A stretch of 64,000 nt of DNA, taken from positions 62,001 to 126,000 of the forward strand of contig NZ_FOUS01000001.1 in NCBI RefSeq assembly GCF_900114915.1. The letters are read 5' to 3'. Numbering within the stretch: the first letter of the stretch is position 1; every line of letters begins with the position of its first letter. This DNA is from Bradyrhizobium sp. Rc3b. GTDB lineage: Bacteria > Pseudomonadota > Alphaproteobacteria > Rhizobiales > Xanthobacteraceae. Made by a program: the position numbers and the translations under genes. Shown in pieces: positions 9,101-19,899 of the stretch. The notes beneath the pieces are model-generated. The model was not told the DNA's origin. It made no database searches and saw only the letters and a program-made list of their open reading frames with translations.

Positions 9101-9700
9101 ATGCGGATCCTGGGACTGACCGGCTCGATCGGGATGGGAAAATCCACCACCGCGAAACTGTTCGCGGAGGCCGGCGTGCCCGTCTACGATGCCGATGCAG
9201 CCGTGCATCAGCTCTATGAGGGGGAAGCGGCGCCCGCCATCGAGGCAGCTTTTCCCGGCACCACCGCGAACGGCAAGGTGGACCGGCCAAAACTGTCGGC
9301 GCGCGTCGTGCACGATCCGGCCGCAATCAAGCAGCTCGAGCAGATCGTCCATCCGATGCTCGGTGCGTCCCGGCAAAAGTTCTTCGCCGCGGCGGAAGCC
9401 GCCAAGGCGCCGGTCGTGGTGCTGGACATCCCGCTGCTGTTCGAGACCGGCGGCGAGAAGCGGGTCGACGCCGTGGTCGTGGTCTCGACCTCGCCGGAAC
9501 TCCAGCGCGAGCGAGTGCTGGCCCGCGGCACGATGGACGAGGCCAAGCTCGACGCGATCATCGCCAAGCAGACGCCGGACGCGGAGAAGCGCAAGCGGGC
9601 CGATTTCGTGGTGGATACGTCACATGGACTTGACCCGGTGCGCGCGCAAATCGCCCACATCCTGGCCGAGGTCGTTAAGATGCCGCAGCGGCGGGCCTGA
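9101..9700 (+). CDS. coaE: Dephospho-CoA kinase
   Basis: Catalyses the last step of coenzyme A synthesis, ATP-dependent phosphorylation of the 3'-OH of dephospho-CoA. The P-loop [12 protein letters not shown] is at residues 5-16, followed by [10 protein letters not shown], the substrate-binding DAD motif, and the lid region [18 protein letters not shown]. The 199-residue length is standard. It lies between maf and dnaQ in the conserved origin-flanking block. Confidence 0.97.
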   Translation: MRILGLTGSIGMGKSTTAKLFAEAGVPVYDADAAVHQLYEGEAAPAIEAAFPGTTANGKVDRPKLSARVVHDPAAIKQLEQIVHPMLGASRQKFFAAAEAAKAPVVVLDIPLLFETGGEKRVDAVVVVSTSPELQRERVLARGTMDEAKLDAIIAKQTPDAEKRKRADFVVDTSHGLDPVRAQIAHILAEVVKMPQRRA

Positions 9701-9755
9701 TTCGCCGCCGCACACGGCTCTCAAGACGCTGCTCTCACGCCACTGATCTCAAGAC

Positions 9756-10469
9756 ATGCGCGAAATCGTTCTCGATACCGAAACCACCGGCCTCGATCCG
9801 CTTCGCGGCGATCGTCTGGTCGAAATCGGCTGTGTCGAGATCCTCAATCGCATGCCGACCGGGCAGACGTACCACGTCTATATCAATCCTGAACGGGACA
9901 TGCCGGCGGAAGCCTTTGCGGTGCATGGGCTGTCGGCCGAATTTCTGTCGACCAAGCCGCTGTTCCACGAGGTCGTCGATGCGTTTCTGGAGTTCATCGG
10001 CGATGCGCCGCTGGTGATCCACAACGCCTCGTTCGACATCGGCTTCATCAATGCCGAGCTCGACAAGATCAAGCGCGCGGCGATCCCGCGCGAGCGGCTG
10101 GTCGATACGTTGCTGCTGGCGCGGCGCAAGCATCCCGGCGTGTCCAACCGGCTCGACGATCTCTGCTCGCGCTATGCGATCGACAATTCACACCGCACCA
10201 AGCACGGCGCGCTGCTGGACGCCGAGCTGCTGGCCGAGGTCTATGTCGATCTGGTCGGGGCGCGGCAGTCGCAGCTGCTCCTGGCGTCGGACGCTCAGGA
10301 GATTCGCGTCAATGCGGCTGGCGATGCGCCGCGGCGGCAACGTCTGGTGCCGCTCGCGCCGCGGGTTTCCGATGCCGAGCGCGAGGCCCACAAGGCCTTC
10401 ATTGCAACGCTCGGCGACAAGGCGATCTGGAACGAGTTTTTGCCCGCTCCATCTCCTCCGGCTGGTTAG
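9756..10469 (+). CDS. dnaQ: DNA polymerase III epsilon subunit
   Basis: The 3'-5' proofreading exonuclease of the replicative polymerase. ExoI is [10 protein letters not shown] (Asp7, Glu9), ExoII is [10 protein letters not shown] at about 89-98, and ExoIII is the [14 protein letters not shown] segment, as in the DEDDh class. The 237 residues include a C-terminal tail for binding the alpha subunit. The stop codon overlaps the end of the convergent secB by 4 nt. Confidence 0.97.
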   Translation: MREIVLDTETTGLDPLRGDRLVEIGCVEILNRMPTGQTYHVYINPERDMPAEAFAVHGLSAEFLSTKPLFHEVVDAFLEFIGDAPLVIHNASFDIGFINAELDKIKRAAIPRERLVDTLLLARRKHPGVSNRLDDLCSRYAIDNSHRTKHGALLDAELLAEVYVDLVGARQSQLLLASDAQEIRVNAAGDAPRRQRLVPLAPRVSDAEREAHKAFIATLGDKAIWNEFLPAPSPPAG

Positions 10470-10948
10470 GCCTGGCCGCTCGGCTGAGCGGCCATTTGCC
10501 GCTCCATGTTCTGGCGGTAGAGACCGACGAAGTCGACCGGATCCAGCATCAGGGGCGGGAACCCGCCGTCGCGCACCGCGGTCGCGATGATCTCGCGGGC
10601 GAACGGGAACAGCAGGCGCGGGCACTCGATCATGACCAGCGGATGCAGATTCTCCTTCGGCACGTTGGCGATGCGAAACACGCCGGCATAGGCGAGCTCG
10701 AACGAGAACATGATCTTGCCCGCGGTCTCGGCCTTGCCTTCGACCGACAACGTCACCTCGAACTCCTGTTCGCTGAGATTGTTGGCGCTGACATTGATCT
10801 GGATGTTGATCTGGGGGGGCTGGCTCTGCTGCTGGAGCGAGCTGGGCGCGTTCGGATTTTCGAACGAAAGGTCCTTGGTATATTGCGCCAGCACGTTGAG
10901 CTGGGGAGCCTGGGCCGCCTCGGGAGGGGTGCCGTTACCGTTGGTCAT
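10466..10948 (-). CDS. secB: Protein-export chaperone SecB
   Basis: A 160-residue tetrameric chaperone that keeps preproteins unfolded and hands them to Sec[20 protein letters not shown] is the classical SecB N-terminal motif. The [24 protein letters not shown] region near the C-terminus is also diagnostic. It is convergent with dnaQ, with a 4-nt overlap, as in other members of this conserved block. Confidence 0.98.
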   Translation of the reverse strand: MTNGNGTPPEAAQAPQLNVLAQYTKDLSFENPNAPSSLQQQSQPPQINIQINVSANNLSEQEFEVTLSVEGKAETAGKIMFSFELAYAGVFRIANVPKENLHPLVMIECPRLLFPFAREIIATAVRDGGFPPLMLDPVDFVGLYRQNMERQMAAQPSGQA

Positions 10949-11359
10949 GAGAGTCTCTCCTTACCCGATTTGGGCTGAATTTCGCGGCGGTTGGCTAACA
11001 TAGGGCCGCCTCGTTCCACAAGGACGAACGGTCCCGGAGGCGGGATTCCGGCCGCGCCGCAACTGCCGCGTTCATCCTGCCTTTTCCGCAAATCTGCGCC
11101 TTAAATGATTGAAGATGCGCGATTTCCGGGCAGGATCGGGTTTCCCCTTAAGCATAAAACGCGCTACACTCGGTGCTGTGCCAAAAGGCGCCATTGGCCG
11201 GGCAAGATTTCGTGCCTACATCCCACGGACCTGACGCGGACCTAAAATGGTGATGTAGACTTGCCGTTCCCGTATGGAACGGTCTACTGGCCGGATTGAT
11301 TTTCCCGGCGACGACCCCAAAGCAAAGACCCAGAGCAAAGACCAGAAAGCGAATCCGAC
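10949..11359. other. Divergent non-coding region between secB and the Tim44-like gene
   Basis: About 410 bp with no credible gene, holding the promoters of two divergent units. CCGTTCC (11264-11270) and GGAACGG (11276-11282) form a perfect 7-bp stem with a 5-nt loop. The stem is extended by GTAGA (11255-11259) and TCTAC (11283-11287). It lies about 75 nt before the Tim44-like start. Confidence 0.6.
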
Positions 11360-12067
11360 GTGGACATCTACACCATCATCTTCCTGGCGCTGGCGGTCTT
11401 CATCTTTCTGCGGCTGCGCAGCGTGCTCGGGCAGCGGACCGGCAACGAGCGGCCGCCGTTCGATCGGACTGCCGCGCGCAATGCGCTCGGGGGTACCCAG
11501 GACAACAACGTCGTGACCATGCCGGGCAAGGTGATCGACCAGGCCCCGCTGGCGCCGACGGCCGAGCCGACCCCACCCTCCGATCGCTGGAAGGGCCTGA
11601 CCGAGCCGGGCACCGCGCTGGCGCAGGGCCTCGATGCCATCGTCGAAAAGGATTCCACCTTCGACCCGCGGCATTTCATCTCGGGCGCCCGCGGCGCCTA
11701 CGAGATGATCGTGCTGGCCTTTGCCAATGGCGACCGCCGCGCGCTGCGCGACCTGTTGTCGTCGGACGTCTATGACAGCTTCGAGGCCGCGATCAAGGAA
11801 CGCGAGAAGAACGAGCAGAAGACCGAGACCCGCTTCGTCTCGATCGACAAGGCCGAGCTCGTCGGCGCCGAGCTGCGCGACCGTACCGCCCAGCTCACGA
11901 TCCGCTTCGTCTCGCAGATGATCTCGGCCACCCGAGACAAGGCCGGCAACATCGTCGACGGCAGCGCCGACACGGTCGCCGACATCACCGATATCTGGAC
12001 TTTCGCCCGCGACGTCACCTCTCGCGATCCGAACTGGAAGCTGGTTGGCACCGGAAGCGCGAATTAA
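11360..12067 (+). CDS. Tim44/TimA-like domain protein
   Basis: A 235-residue protein starting at GTG (11360). One N-terminal hydrophobic segment (about 3-20, DIYTIIFLALAVFIFLRL) is followed by a Pro-rich linker. A C-terminal Tim44-like domain (about 95-230) carries GARGAYEMIVLAFANGD and the end motif DPNWKLVGT. Alphaproteobacterial members are inner-membrane anchored and distantly related to mitochondrial Tim44. Its 3' end overlaps the mltA frame by 23 nt, suggesting translational coupling to mltA and the Smr gene. Confidence 0.88.
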   Translation: MDIYTIIFLALAVFIFLRLRSVLGQRTGNERPPFDRTAARNALGGTQDNNVVTMPGKVIDQAPLAPTAEPTPPSDRWKGLTEPGTALAQGLDAIVEKDSTFDPRHFISGARGAYEMIVLAFANGDRRALRDLLSSDVYDSFEAAIKEREKNEQKTETRFVSIDKAELVGAELRDRTAQLTIRFVSQMISATRDKAGNIVDGSADTVADITDIWTFARDVTSRDPNWKLVGTGSAN

Positions 12068-13583
12068 GGTCTATCTGAAGACCGGCGCGACGGCGCTTTG
12101 CGCAGGTGTCGTCGTGCTGTCGTCGTTTTCGCTCGGCGCCGAGGCGGCGCGGCGCCACTATCGCAGCCATCACCATCATGCTCCAGCGTTGCCTGCCGCT
12201 CCGCCGCGGGCCTTGCCCTATCCGCAGCTCCCGCTGCCGTTCGAAATTCCGGGCGCGCAATATCTGCCGCTGGCCTGGGCGGACGTGAAAGGCTGGAGCG
12301 ATGACAATCATCTCGCGGCGTACAAGACGTTCCGCGCCAGTTGCAAGACGATCAATGCACAAACCGGCGCGACTGAACCGAAGGCGCTGGCAGGCTCGCT
12401 GAACGAACCTTGCCGGTCGGCAAAAGCGCTCGATCTCAGCGACGACGCCAAGGCAAAGACCTTCTTCGAGGAGAACTTCGCGCCGCTGCGGATCTCGCGA
12501 CTCGGCGAGCCCGACGGTTTCGTCACCGGCTATTACGAGCCGGTGTTGGAGGGATCGCGCACCCAGACCGACGTCTACAATGTTCCGGTCTACCGCCGTC
12601 CGTCGAATCTGTTCGTGCGCGGCTACAAGCAGGATTCGGTGAGCCTGCCCAACAAGGGCCCGGTCTATCGCAAGATCGGCCGCCGCAAGCTGGTGCCCTA
12701 TTACGACCGCGGCGAGATCGAGGACGGCAAGATCGCGGGCCGCGGGCTCGAGATCGCCTGGCTGAAGGATCCGACCGATCTGCTGTTCGCGCAGATCCAG
12801 GGTTCGGCGCGGATCAAGTTCGACGACGGCAGCTCGGTTCGGCTCAATTACGACGCTTATAACGGTTATCCCTACACCGCCGTCGGGCGCATCCTGATCG
12901 AGCGCGGCATCATTCCGAAGGAAGAGATGTCGATGCAGAAGATCAGGGAGTGGATGACGCAAAACCCTGATGGCGCCAAGGAGCTGCGGCGCGCGAACCG
13001 CGCCTACATCTTCTTCCGCGAGATCAATCTCTCCGACAAGGACGAGGCGGTGGGCGCACAAGGCATTCCGCTAACGGCGGGACGCTCGATCGCGGTCGAC
13101 AAGGCGCTGCATGTCTACGGCACGCCGTTCTTCATCGAGGGCGAGCTGCCGATCGATTCCGAGCGCTCCAAGACACCGTTCCATCGGCTGATGATCGCGC
13201 AGGACACCGGCTCGGCCATCATCGGACCCGCGCGCGCCGATCTGTTTTTCGGCGCGGGCCAAGAGGCCGGCCGCGTCTCCGGCCGGCTGCGCCATCCCAT
13301 GCATTTCGTGATGCTGGTGCCGAAGGGCCTCGATCCCTCGGCGCGGGCTGTGCGGCTGCCGGTGCCCGATCCGCGGCCCTCGGAGAAGATCGCAAAGCTG
13401 TTTCCGCAGACCGATCCTGGGAAGGTGACGGCCAAGCCCGCTGCTGCCGCCGGTCCTGTGGAAGCCAAGACCGACACGGTCGCTATCGCGGGTCCAGTCC
13501 CGCTGCCCACGCCGCGTCCCGTGATCGAGCCCGCTTCCGAACCGCAGCGGCCGGCGAAGAAACGTCCCCATCGGCAGCAATGA
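12045..13583 (+). CDS. mltA: Membrane-bound lytic murein transglycosylase A (MltA)
   Basis: The 512-residue frame starts at TTG 12045, inside the end of the previous gene. That start gives a positively charged leader and a hydrophobic signal segment (about 14-34). The MltA domain has GFVTGYYEPVLEGS and a VYRRPSNL region. The C-terminal 3D domain ends in MIAQDTGSAIIGPARADLFFG with its catalytic aspartates. MltA cleaves glycan strands to 1,6-anhydromuramoyl ends. A Pro/Ala-rich tail of about 70 residues follows. A lipobox cysteine is not evident, so it is probably periplasmic rather than lipid anchored. Confidence 0.93.
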   Translation: MAPEARIKVYLKTGATALCAGVVVLSSFSLGAEAARRHYRSHHHHAPALPAAPPRALPYPQLPLPFEIPGAQYLPLAWADVKGWSDDNHLAAYKTFRASCKTINAQTGATEPKALAGSLNEPCRSAKALDLSDDAKAKTFFEENFAPLRISRLGEPDGFVTGYYEPVLEGSRTQTDVYNVPVYRRPSNLFVRGYKQDSVSLPNKGPVYRKIGRRKLVPYYDRGEIEDGKIAGRGLEIAWLKDPTDLLFAQIQGSARIKFDDGSSVRLNYDAYNGYPYTAVGRILIERGIIPKEEMSMQKIREWMTQNPDGAKELRRANRAYIFFREINLSDKDEAVGAQGIPLTAGRSIAVDKALHVYGTPFFIEGELPIDSERSKTPFHRLMIAQDTGSAIIGPARADLFFGAGQEAGRVSGRLRHPMHFVMLVPKGLDPSARAVRLPVPDPRPSEKIAKLFPQTDPGKVTAKPAAAAGPVEAKTDTVAIAGPVPLPTPRPVIEPASEPQRPAKKRPHRQQ

Positions 13584-14170
13584 AGCGATCGTCCCGTCCG
13601 CCCGTGCTGGAGCCTCGCCCCTCGCCGCGCCGCCGCGCGCTGAGCGAGGAGGAGCGCGCGCTGTGGGAGGTCGTTGCCAAGCAGGTCAAGCCGCTGCGGA
13701 AGCACCGCGCGGCGAAGGCGCATGCCGCTCCGCGCACAGAGCCTTTGCCCGCAGCCCCGGTCACGCGGCCTGCGTCATCGCCACGGCCGGTCGCTGCTGC
13801 ACCGGCGCCGCGCGCCGCAAAACCGGCCGTCCCGCCTCTGGCGCCGCTCGGCAAGCGCGAGCGTACAAAACTGTCGCGCGGCCGCAGCGAGATCGAGGCG
13901 CGGCTCGATCTGCACGGCATGACCCAGACCCGCGCGCATCGCGCCCTGACCGGCTTCCTGCACCGCGCTCATCACGACGGCATGACCTTCGTGCTCGTCA
14001 TCACCGGCAAGGGCCGCAGCGGCGGCGAAAGCGGCGTGCTGCGCCGCCTGGTGCCGGAATGGCTGAGCCTGCCGGAATTCCGCGCCTTCGTCGTCGGCTT
14101 CGAGACGGCGCATATCGGCCATGGCGGCGAGGGCGCGCTGTATGTGCGGATCAGGCGGGCGAGATTCTAA
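13580..14170 (+). CDS. Smr domain protein
   Basis: A 196-residue protein overlapping the mltA stop by 4 nt (ATGA), hence translationally coupled. A basic, Pro/Ala-rich N-terminal half (about 1-95) precedes a complete Smr (MutS2 C-terminal) domain. LDLHGMTQTRAHRAL, VLVITGKGRSGG and a final YVRIRRARF are the typical signatures. Smr domains bind or nick nucleic acids, including collided-ribosome mRNA in some systems. The specific role of this standalone form is not known. Confidence 0.92.
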   Translation: MKRSSRPPVLEPRPSPRRRALSEEERALWEVVAKQVKPLRKHRAAKAHAAPRTEPLPAAPVTRPASSPRPVAAAPAPRAAKPAVPPLAPLGKRERTKLSRGRSEIEARLDLHGMTQTRAHRALTGFLHRAHHDGMTFVLVITGKGRSGGESGVLRRLVPEWLSLPEFRAFVVGFETAHIGHGGEGALYVRIRRARF

Positions 14171-15291
14171 AACGGCCGGATGATTCCGACGCGCGGGATC
14201 AGCGTGAGGATCAGGCCGAAGACGTTGGTCTTCCGATCCTCCGTCGGGATCAGCGCTGTCTCACGCGCGGCCGGCAGCATCTTCACGGCATGCAGGATCA
14301 GGAACATGCAGACCGCCCAGTTCGAGATCCAGCGCGAATAGTCGAACACCATCGCGAACATCACGAGATAGGCGAGGCTGACGCCGGTCAGCGCCGCGAG
14401 CACGAGGCGGCGGTGCGTCTCGCTTGCGAGCGCGGCGATCAGCCTGGCAAAATAGCGCCACAGCGGCGTGTGCAGCCAGATCAGCAGCGCGAACACGGGC
14501 ACGCCGAGGATGTTGTGCGGCAGGCGCCCCCAGGTATCCGAGACCTCCTTCGCCAGCGGCTGGTACCAGATGTAAGCGAATTGCAGCAGGTCGGTTCGCG
14601 ACGGGTCGGCCATCCGCGTTTTCAGATACGCGACGAAATCCGCTTCGGGAATTGGCATCGTTCCCAAAAATTGCGCCGCAAAGAACAGCACCGCGACGAT
14701 GAGCAGGGCGACGATGCCGAAGGCGACGTTGCCGCGATTGAGCCCGCAAGCGAGATAGTGCCTGATCACGACGATGGTGACGATCGTCGGCACATACATC
14801 AGCAGGTGAATGTGGTGGATCAGCACGAGAACGATCGCGAACAGCGCAGCCGTCGCCACGAACAGCAGCGATCCCGCCGGCATCAGCAGCAGGACGATCG
14901 CCAGCGCACAACCATAGATGTCGAAATGGCCGAGCGTGTGCATGAAATTTTTCAGGAAGAACGGCGAGCCCGCGACGAAGACGAACAGCGGCAACGTCTT
15001 TGCGGTGAAGCCAAAGCTCTTCTGAAACAGCCTTGCGTAGAGGGCCAGCGTCACCAGCCACGTCACCCCGCCGATCGCGAACACCGACCAGACCGGCACC
15101 TTGTCCGTGAACAGCGCGACGATGGCCCCGATCAGCGCGCGCTTGATGAAGCCGAAATGGTAGTCGACCACGAGATGGATGTAGGGGACGTAAGGCGGCA
15201 GCTGGATCTTGTGAACGAACACGCCGACGAGGATGGCGGCGTTGACCACGAGCAGAAGGCGCCAGGGATTTTTCTGAATTTGAGCGATCAC
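14167..15291 (-). CDS. Polytopic membrane protein of unknown function
   Basis: I do not recognise a named family with confidence. The 374-residue protein has about nine or ten hydrophobic segments spread over its length. The early loop HLVVDYHFGFIKRALIGAI resembles the acidic/basic loop between TM helices of EpsG-type or GT-C-like polysaccharide proteins (weak inference). Its stop codon overlaps the convergent Smr gene by 4 nt. A REP-type repeat lies directly upstream, separating it from hslU. It may handle lipid-linked sugars, but nothing in the neighbours confirms this. Confidence 0.8.
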   Translation of the reverse strand: MIAQIQKNPWRLLLVVNAAILVGVFVHKIQLPPYVPYIHLVVDYHFGFIKRALIGAIVALFTDKVPVWSVFAIGGVTWLVTLALYARLFQKSFGFTAKTLPLFVFVAGSPFFLKNFMHTLGHFDIYGCALAIVLLLMPAGSLLFVATAALFAIVLVLIHHIHLLMYVPTIVTIVVIRHYLACGLNRGNVAFGIVALLIVAVLFFAAQFLGTMPIPEADFVAYLKTRMADPSRTDLLQFAYIWYQPLAKEVSDTWGRLPHNILGVPVFALLIWLHTPLWRYFARLIAALASETHRRLVLAALTGVSLAYLVMFAMVFDYSRWISNWAVCMFLILHAVKMLPAARETALIPTEDRKTNVFGLILTLIPRVGIIRPF

Positions 15292-15319
15292 GCCGCACCT
15301 GAGCTGGCGCGATCGACCA

Positions 15320-15479
15320 CCGCTGTCGTCCCGGGCAAGCGAAGCGCGACCCGGGACCCATAACCACAGGACGCTGTTTGAGCCAAGGCTGGAGCCGCCA
15401 TCTTTTCTAACAAGGACCGCTGGTGGTTATGGGTCCCCGCGCCCGTGCGCAATAGCGCACTAGGCGGGGACGACAGCGG
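15320..15479. repeat. REP-like palindromic element, family A
   Basis: CCGCTGTCGTCCC at the left end is matched in reverse complement by GGGGACGACAGCGG at the right end. Inside are a second arm pair, GGGACCCATAACCAC and GTGGTTATGGGTCCC. A related copy is at 42641-42769. This is a dispersed GC-rich intergenic element typical of Bradyrhizobium, without coding capacity. Confidence 0.85.
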
Positions 15480-15503
15480 AATAGATAGCGGACTGAATCC
15501 AAA

Positions 15504-16808
<1,305 letters not shown>

Positions 16809-16857
16809 GTCTGTCTAGCTAGGGCGGGAGGCGGTTAAGGACAAGTCGCTTTTTAGC

Positions 16858-17475
16858 TCAGATGATGGGCGGACCCGATTGCCATTGCTTCACGGCTTCG
16901 ATCGGATGGATCAGCATCAGGATATTGAGCGTCAGATTGTCGCGAATGTGCAGCGCCAGCATGATCTCGAAGGCGAGCCCGAGCAGAACCGTCGCACTGA
17001 CAGGCAGCGCGCGTGCAGCGAGGAACCCCAGGATCATGGCCAGATTGTCGGAGACCGAATTGACGATGCTGTCGCCGTAATAATCCAGCGAAATCGTGCC
17101 GGCGCGGTAGCGCTCGATGATGAAGGGCGAGTTCTCGACGATCTCCCAGGCGCCTTCGATCAGCATGGCGATGATGAGGCGGGCCGGCCAGGACAGAGAC
17201 AGCAGGGGCAATCGCGCAAACAGCAGCCAGGTCAGGCCGTAGAACAGGAAGCCGTGGAGGACGTGCGAGAAGCTGTACCAGTCGGCGATGTGCTGGGAGT
17301 TCTCCGAGCTGTTCACCACGCCGTGCCACAGCTTGACATAGCCGCAGGTGCAGATCGGCACCCGCCCCATCGCGAACAGGATCGCAGCCTGCAGCGCCAG
17401 CAGCAGCAGCGCGATGCCGGCCCAGGCGAGCGGCGGAAACGCTGTCTTGACGGTGGTGGTTGCGGCAAGCGTCAT
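16858..17475 (-). CDS. UPF0314/DUF2585 family membrane protein
   Basis: A 205-residue protein with about five hydrophobic segments. [20 protein letters not shown], the strongly conserved motif of DUF2585, is followed by [19 protein letters not shown] and [15 protein letters not shown]. Function is unknown; the conserved His, Glu and Asn residues near membrane faces suggest an enzyme or a metal site (inference). It overlaps the end of the upstream acetyltransferase gene by 4 nt and lies upstream of hslU. Confidence 0.9.
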   Translation of the reverse strand: MTLAATTTVKTAFPPLAWAGIALLLLALQAAILFAMGRVPICTCGYVKLWHGVVNSSENSQHIADWYSFSHVLHGFLFYGLTWLLFARLPLLSLSWPARLIIAMLIEGAWEIVENSPFIIERYRAGTISLDYYGDSIVNSVSDNLAMILGFLAARALPVSATVLLGLAFEIMLALHIRDNLTLNILMLIHPIEAVKQWQSGPPII

Positions 17476-17954
17476 GGCTCTCGGATCATCAGGAGGGCGG
17501 GACCATCGGGCGTAACGATCTCGTGCTGCGGCACGAATCCAGCCTTCTCATAGGCACGAATTGCGCGCGGATTGGCGGGGCTGGGGTCGATCACGATGCG
17601 CGGCACGCCGCGGGCAAAGAGCTGGTCGATGAAAGCGCGGATGAAAGCGGAGCCGTGGCCGCATCCGAGCATGTCGGCCTCGCCGATGAACTGATCGAGG
17701 CCGCGGGTCCCTACGGGCTGCGGGCCGAAGCTGACATGCCAATCGCTCATCTGGTAGCACTGCAGATAGGCGAAAGACCGGCCGTCAAGGCTGACGATGA
17801 ACTGCGCCAAGTCGGGATGCTCGAGGTCGCCGCCGACGAGCTCGAGCGTCTCCGGATCATGCCACCATTCGGCAACATGCGGCGCGTCCAGCCAGCGCCG
17901 GATCATCGGCAGATCGGCCGCGGTCATCGGGCGGAAGGTGTAGGCAGGCGCCAT
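17472..17954 (-). CDS. GNAT family acetyltransferase, aminoglycoside 6'-N-acetyltransferase-like
   Basis: A 160-residue single-domain GNAT protein. [27 protein letters not shown] is the N-terminal pattern shared with AAC(6')-I enzymes and related N-acyltransferases. The acetyl-CoA loop lies around [12 protein letters not shown], and [13 protein letters not shown] is the classical C-terminal GNAT motif. Its natural substrate is unknown; resistance cannot be inferred from sequence. It starts 3 nt after the hslV stop and overlaps the next gene, so it is part of the hslV unit. Confidence 0.88.
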   Translation of the reverse strand: MAPAYTFRPMTAADLPMIRRWLDAPHVAEWWHDPETLELVGGDLEHPDLAQFIVSLDGRSFAYLQCYQMSDWHVSFGPQPVGTRGLDQFIGEADMLGCGHGSAFIRAFIDQLFARGVPRIVIDPSPANPRAIRAYEKAGFVPQHEIVTPDGPALLMIREP

Positions 17955-17957
17955 GGC

Positions 17958-18518
17958 CTATCCCGCTGCCAGGCTCTCGATCGTCAAATTCCGGTTGGTG
18001 TAGACGCAGATGTCGGCGGCGATGTCGAGGGAGCGGCGGACGATGGTCTCGGCGTCCTTGTCGGTGTCGAGCAGGGCCCGTGCCGCCGCCAGCGCGTAAT
18101 TGCCGCCGGAGCCGATCGCCATCACGCCGGCCTCGGGTTCGAGCACGTCGCCGGTGCCTGTCAGCACCAGGGAGACTTCCTTGTCGGCCACGATCATCAT
18201 GGCCTCCAGCCGCCGCAAATAACGGTCGGTGCGCCAGTCCTTGGCCAGCTCGACCGCGGCCCGGGTCAGCTGCCCCGGATATTGCTCGAGCTTGGCTTCC
18301 AGCCGCTCAAACAGGGTAAAGGCGTCGGCGGTGGCCCCGGCAAAGCCGCCGATCACGTCGCCCTTGCCCAGTTTCCGGACCTTCTTGGCGTTGGACTTGA
18401 TCACGGTCTGGCCGATCGAGACCTGGCCGTCGCCGCCGACCACCACCTTGCCGCCCTTGCGGACGGTCAAGATCGTGGTGCCGTGCCAGCCTGGCGAGCT
18501 GTTCTGGGAATCCTGCAT
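17958..18518 (-). CDS. hslV: ATP-dependent protease peptidase subunit HslV
   Basis: Threonine peptidase (ClpQ) of the HslUV complex. The frame is open for 64 further codons upstream, but the ATG at 18518 has a GAGGATC Shine-Dalgarno sequence and gives a normal 186 residues. [17 protein letters not shown] follows a 13-residue propeptide, so processing exposes Thr14 as the nucleophile. [14 protein letters not shown] is also typical. An RpoH-type promoter lies about 80 nt upstream. Confidence 0.97.
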   Translation of the reverse strand: MQDSQNSSPGWHGTTILTVRKGGKVVVGGDGQVSIGQTVIKSNAKKVRKLGKGDVIGGFAGATADAFTLFERLEAKLEQYPGQLTRAAVELAKDWRTDRYLRRLEAMMIVADKEVSLVLTGTGDVLEPEAGVMAIGSGGNYALAAARALLDTDKDAETIVRRSLDIAADICVYTNRNLTIESLAAG

Positions 18519-18599
18519 GAATGATCCTCGTTGTTCGGCCTGATTTAGGCGGTCGGGGGCGGGGGCACAACGGGCCGTTCCGGGCCGAATTTCGCTCAC

Positions 18600-18626
18600 C
18601 ATAGGTGGAAGTGCCGGCCTGCCAAG
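18600..18626 (-). promoter_or_regulatory. RpoH (sigma-32)-type heat-shock promoter of hslV
   Basis: Reading the minus strand, CTTG (complement of 18623-18626), exactly 17 bp, then CCTATG (complement of 18600-18605). This fits the alphaproteobacterial RpoH consensus CTTG-N17-CYTATNT closely. The same spacing occurs at dnaK (53682-53710). Confidence 0.75.
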
Positions 18627-18709
18627 GCGATCCCGCGGTAGCGAAGGCGTCATTTGGCTGTTAAAAGACCGGCGTTTTCGGCCCCGAGCCAGGATGAGAG
18701 CTAGTTTCA

Positions 18710-19303
18710 ATGCGCACCGCGACGATCAAGCGCAAGACCAAGGAAACCGACATCGAGGTCTCCGTGAACCTCGATGGCACCGGCGTGGCCAACATCACGA
18801 CCGGCATTGGCTTTTTCGACCATATGCTCGATCTCCTCGCCCGCCATTCCCGTATCGACCTCACGGTCAAGGCGGTGGGCGATTTGCACATTGATTACCA
18901 CCATACCACCGAAGACACCGGCATCGCGCTCGGCCAGGCGGTCAAGCAGGCGCTCGGCAACATGGCTGGCATCACCCGCTATGCCGGCGTGCACATGCCG
19001 ATGGACGAGACGCTGTCGCGCGTGGTCATCGACATCTCGGGCCGCCCGTTCCTGGTGTTCAAGGCCGACTTCCCCCGCGACAAGATCGGCGAGTTCGACA
19101 CCGAGCTGGTGCGCGAGTGGTTCCAGGCCTTCGCCATGAACGCCGGCGTGACTCTCCACGTCGAGACCCTATATGGCGATAACAGCCACCATATCGCCGA
19201 GTCCTGCTTCAAGGGCCTGGCGCGGGCGCTGCGCACCGCGGTCGCGATCGATCCGAAAGCGGCGGGAGAAATCCCGTCCACCAAGGGCTCGCTCGGCGGC
19301 TGA
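18710..19303 (+). CDS. hisB: Imidazoleglycerol-phosphate dehydratase
   Basis: Sixth step of histidine synthesis. The 197-residue monofunctional enzyme carries [16 protein letters not shown] (about 37-52) and [18 protein letters not shown], the paired metal-binding His motifs. [21 protein letters not shown] supplies the second metal site. It is transcribed divergently from hslV and starts the run hisB-DUF2628-hisH-hisA-hisF-hisE-coaA. Confidence 0.98.
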   Translation: MRTATIKRKTKETDIEVSVNLDGTGVANITTGIGFFDHMLDLLARHSRIDLTVKAVGDLHIDYHHTTEDTGIALGQAVKQALGNMAGITRYAGVHMPMDETLSRVVIDISGRPFLVFKADFPRDKIGEFDTELVREWFQAFAMNAGVTLHVETLYGDNSHHIAESCFKGLARALRTAVAIDPKAAGEIPSTKGSLGG

Positions 19304-19368
19304 CCTCTTTCGGCTAGCGGCACGCGCCGCTTGCGGCATCACTGAATCCTTAAGAACGGGGCATTACC

Positions 19369-19899
19369 ATGCCTGTCTACACAGTTCATGCTCCCTCCCC
19401 TGCCGGAGCCGATCTGCGCGCGACCGACAAGTTCGTGTTCGTGCGCGACGGATTCCATTTCTGGGCGATGATCCTCGGCCCGTTCTGGCTGCTGTGGAAT
19501 CGGCTGTGGCTGGCGCTGATCGGCTGGGTGGTTTTCGTCGCGGCGTTCAACGCCGGACTGTCCAGCCTCGGCGTCGGACGCGGCTCGATCTTCTTCGCCG
19601 ATCTCATCGTCGCGCTTCTGATGGGCTTCGAGGCCTCGAGCCTGCGCCGCTGGACGCTGTCGCGCGGCAAGTGGCGGCAGCTCGACGTGGTGGTTGGCGA
19701 TGACGAGGACACTGCCGAGCGCCGCTTCTTCGAGCGCTGGAGCCAGAAGCAGCACGGCATCGTCAACGATCAATGGGCCGTCGATCGCGGCGGCCCGCCG
19801 CCGACCCGCAGCGTGCCGGGTCAGCAATTCTCGAATCCGCCGCCGCTTCCGGCCGGCGGCATCATCGGGTTGTTTCCAGAACCGGGAGGGTCAAGATGA
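19369..19899 (+). CDS. DUF2628 family membrane protein
   Basis: A 176-residue protein. [22 protein letters not shown] is the characteristic DUF2628 motif, within two to three hydrophobic segments (about 38-85). A cytoplasmic, Pro/Gly-rich C-terminal tail with FPEPGG follows. Function is unknown. It lies inside the histidine cluster, and its stop codon overlaps the hisH start (ATGA), so it is co-transcribed and translationally coupled with hisH. No histidine pathway role is implied by the sequence. Confidence 0.85.
   Translation: MPVYTVHAPSPAGADLRATDKFVFVRDGFHFWAMILGPFWLLWNRLWLALIGWVVFVAAFNAGLSSLGVGRGSIFFADLIVALLMGFEASSLRRWTLSRGKWRQLDVVVGDDEDTAERRFFERWSQKQHGIVNDQWAVDRGGPPPTRSVPGQQFSNPPPLPAGGIIGLFPEPGGSR

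Noticed and set aside
15320..15479. Insertion sequence
   Set aside because: Palindromic but only 160 bp and without transposase coding; a REP-like element fits better.
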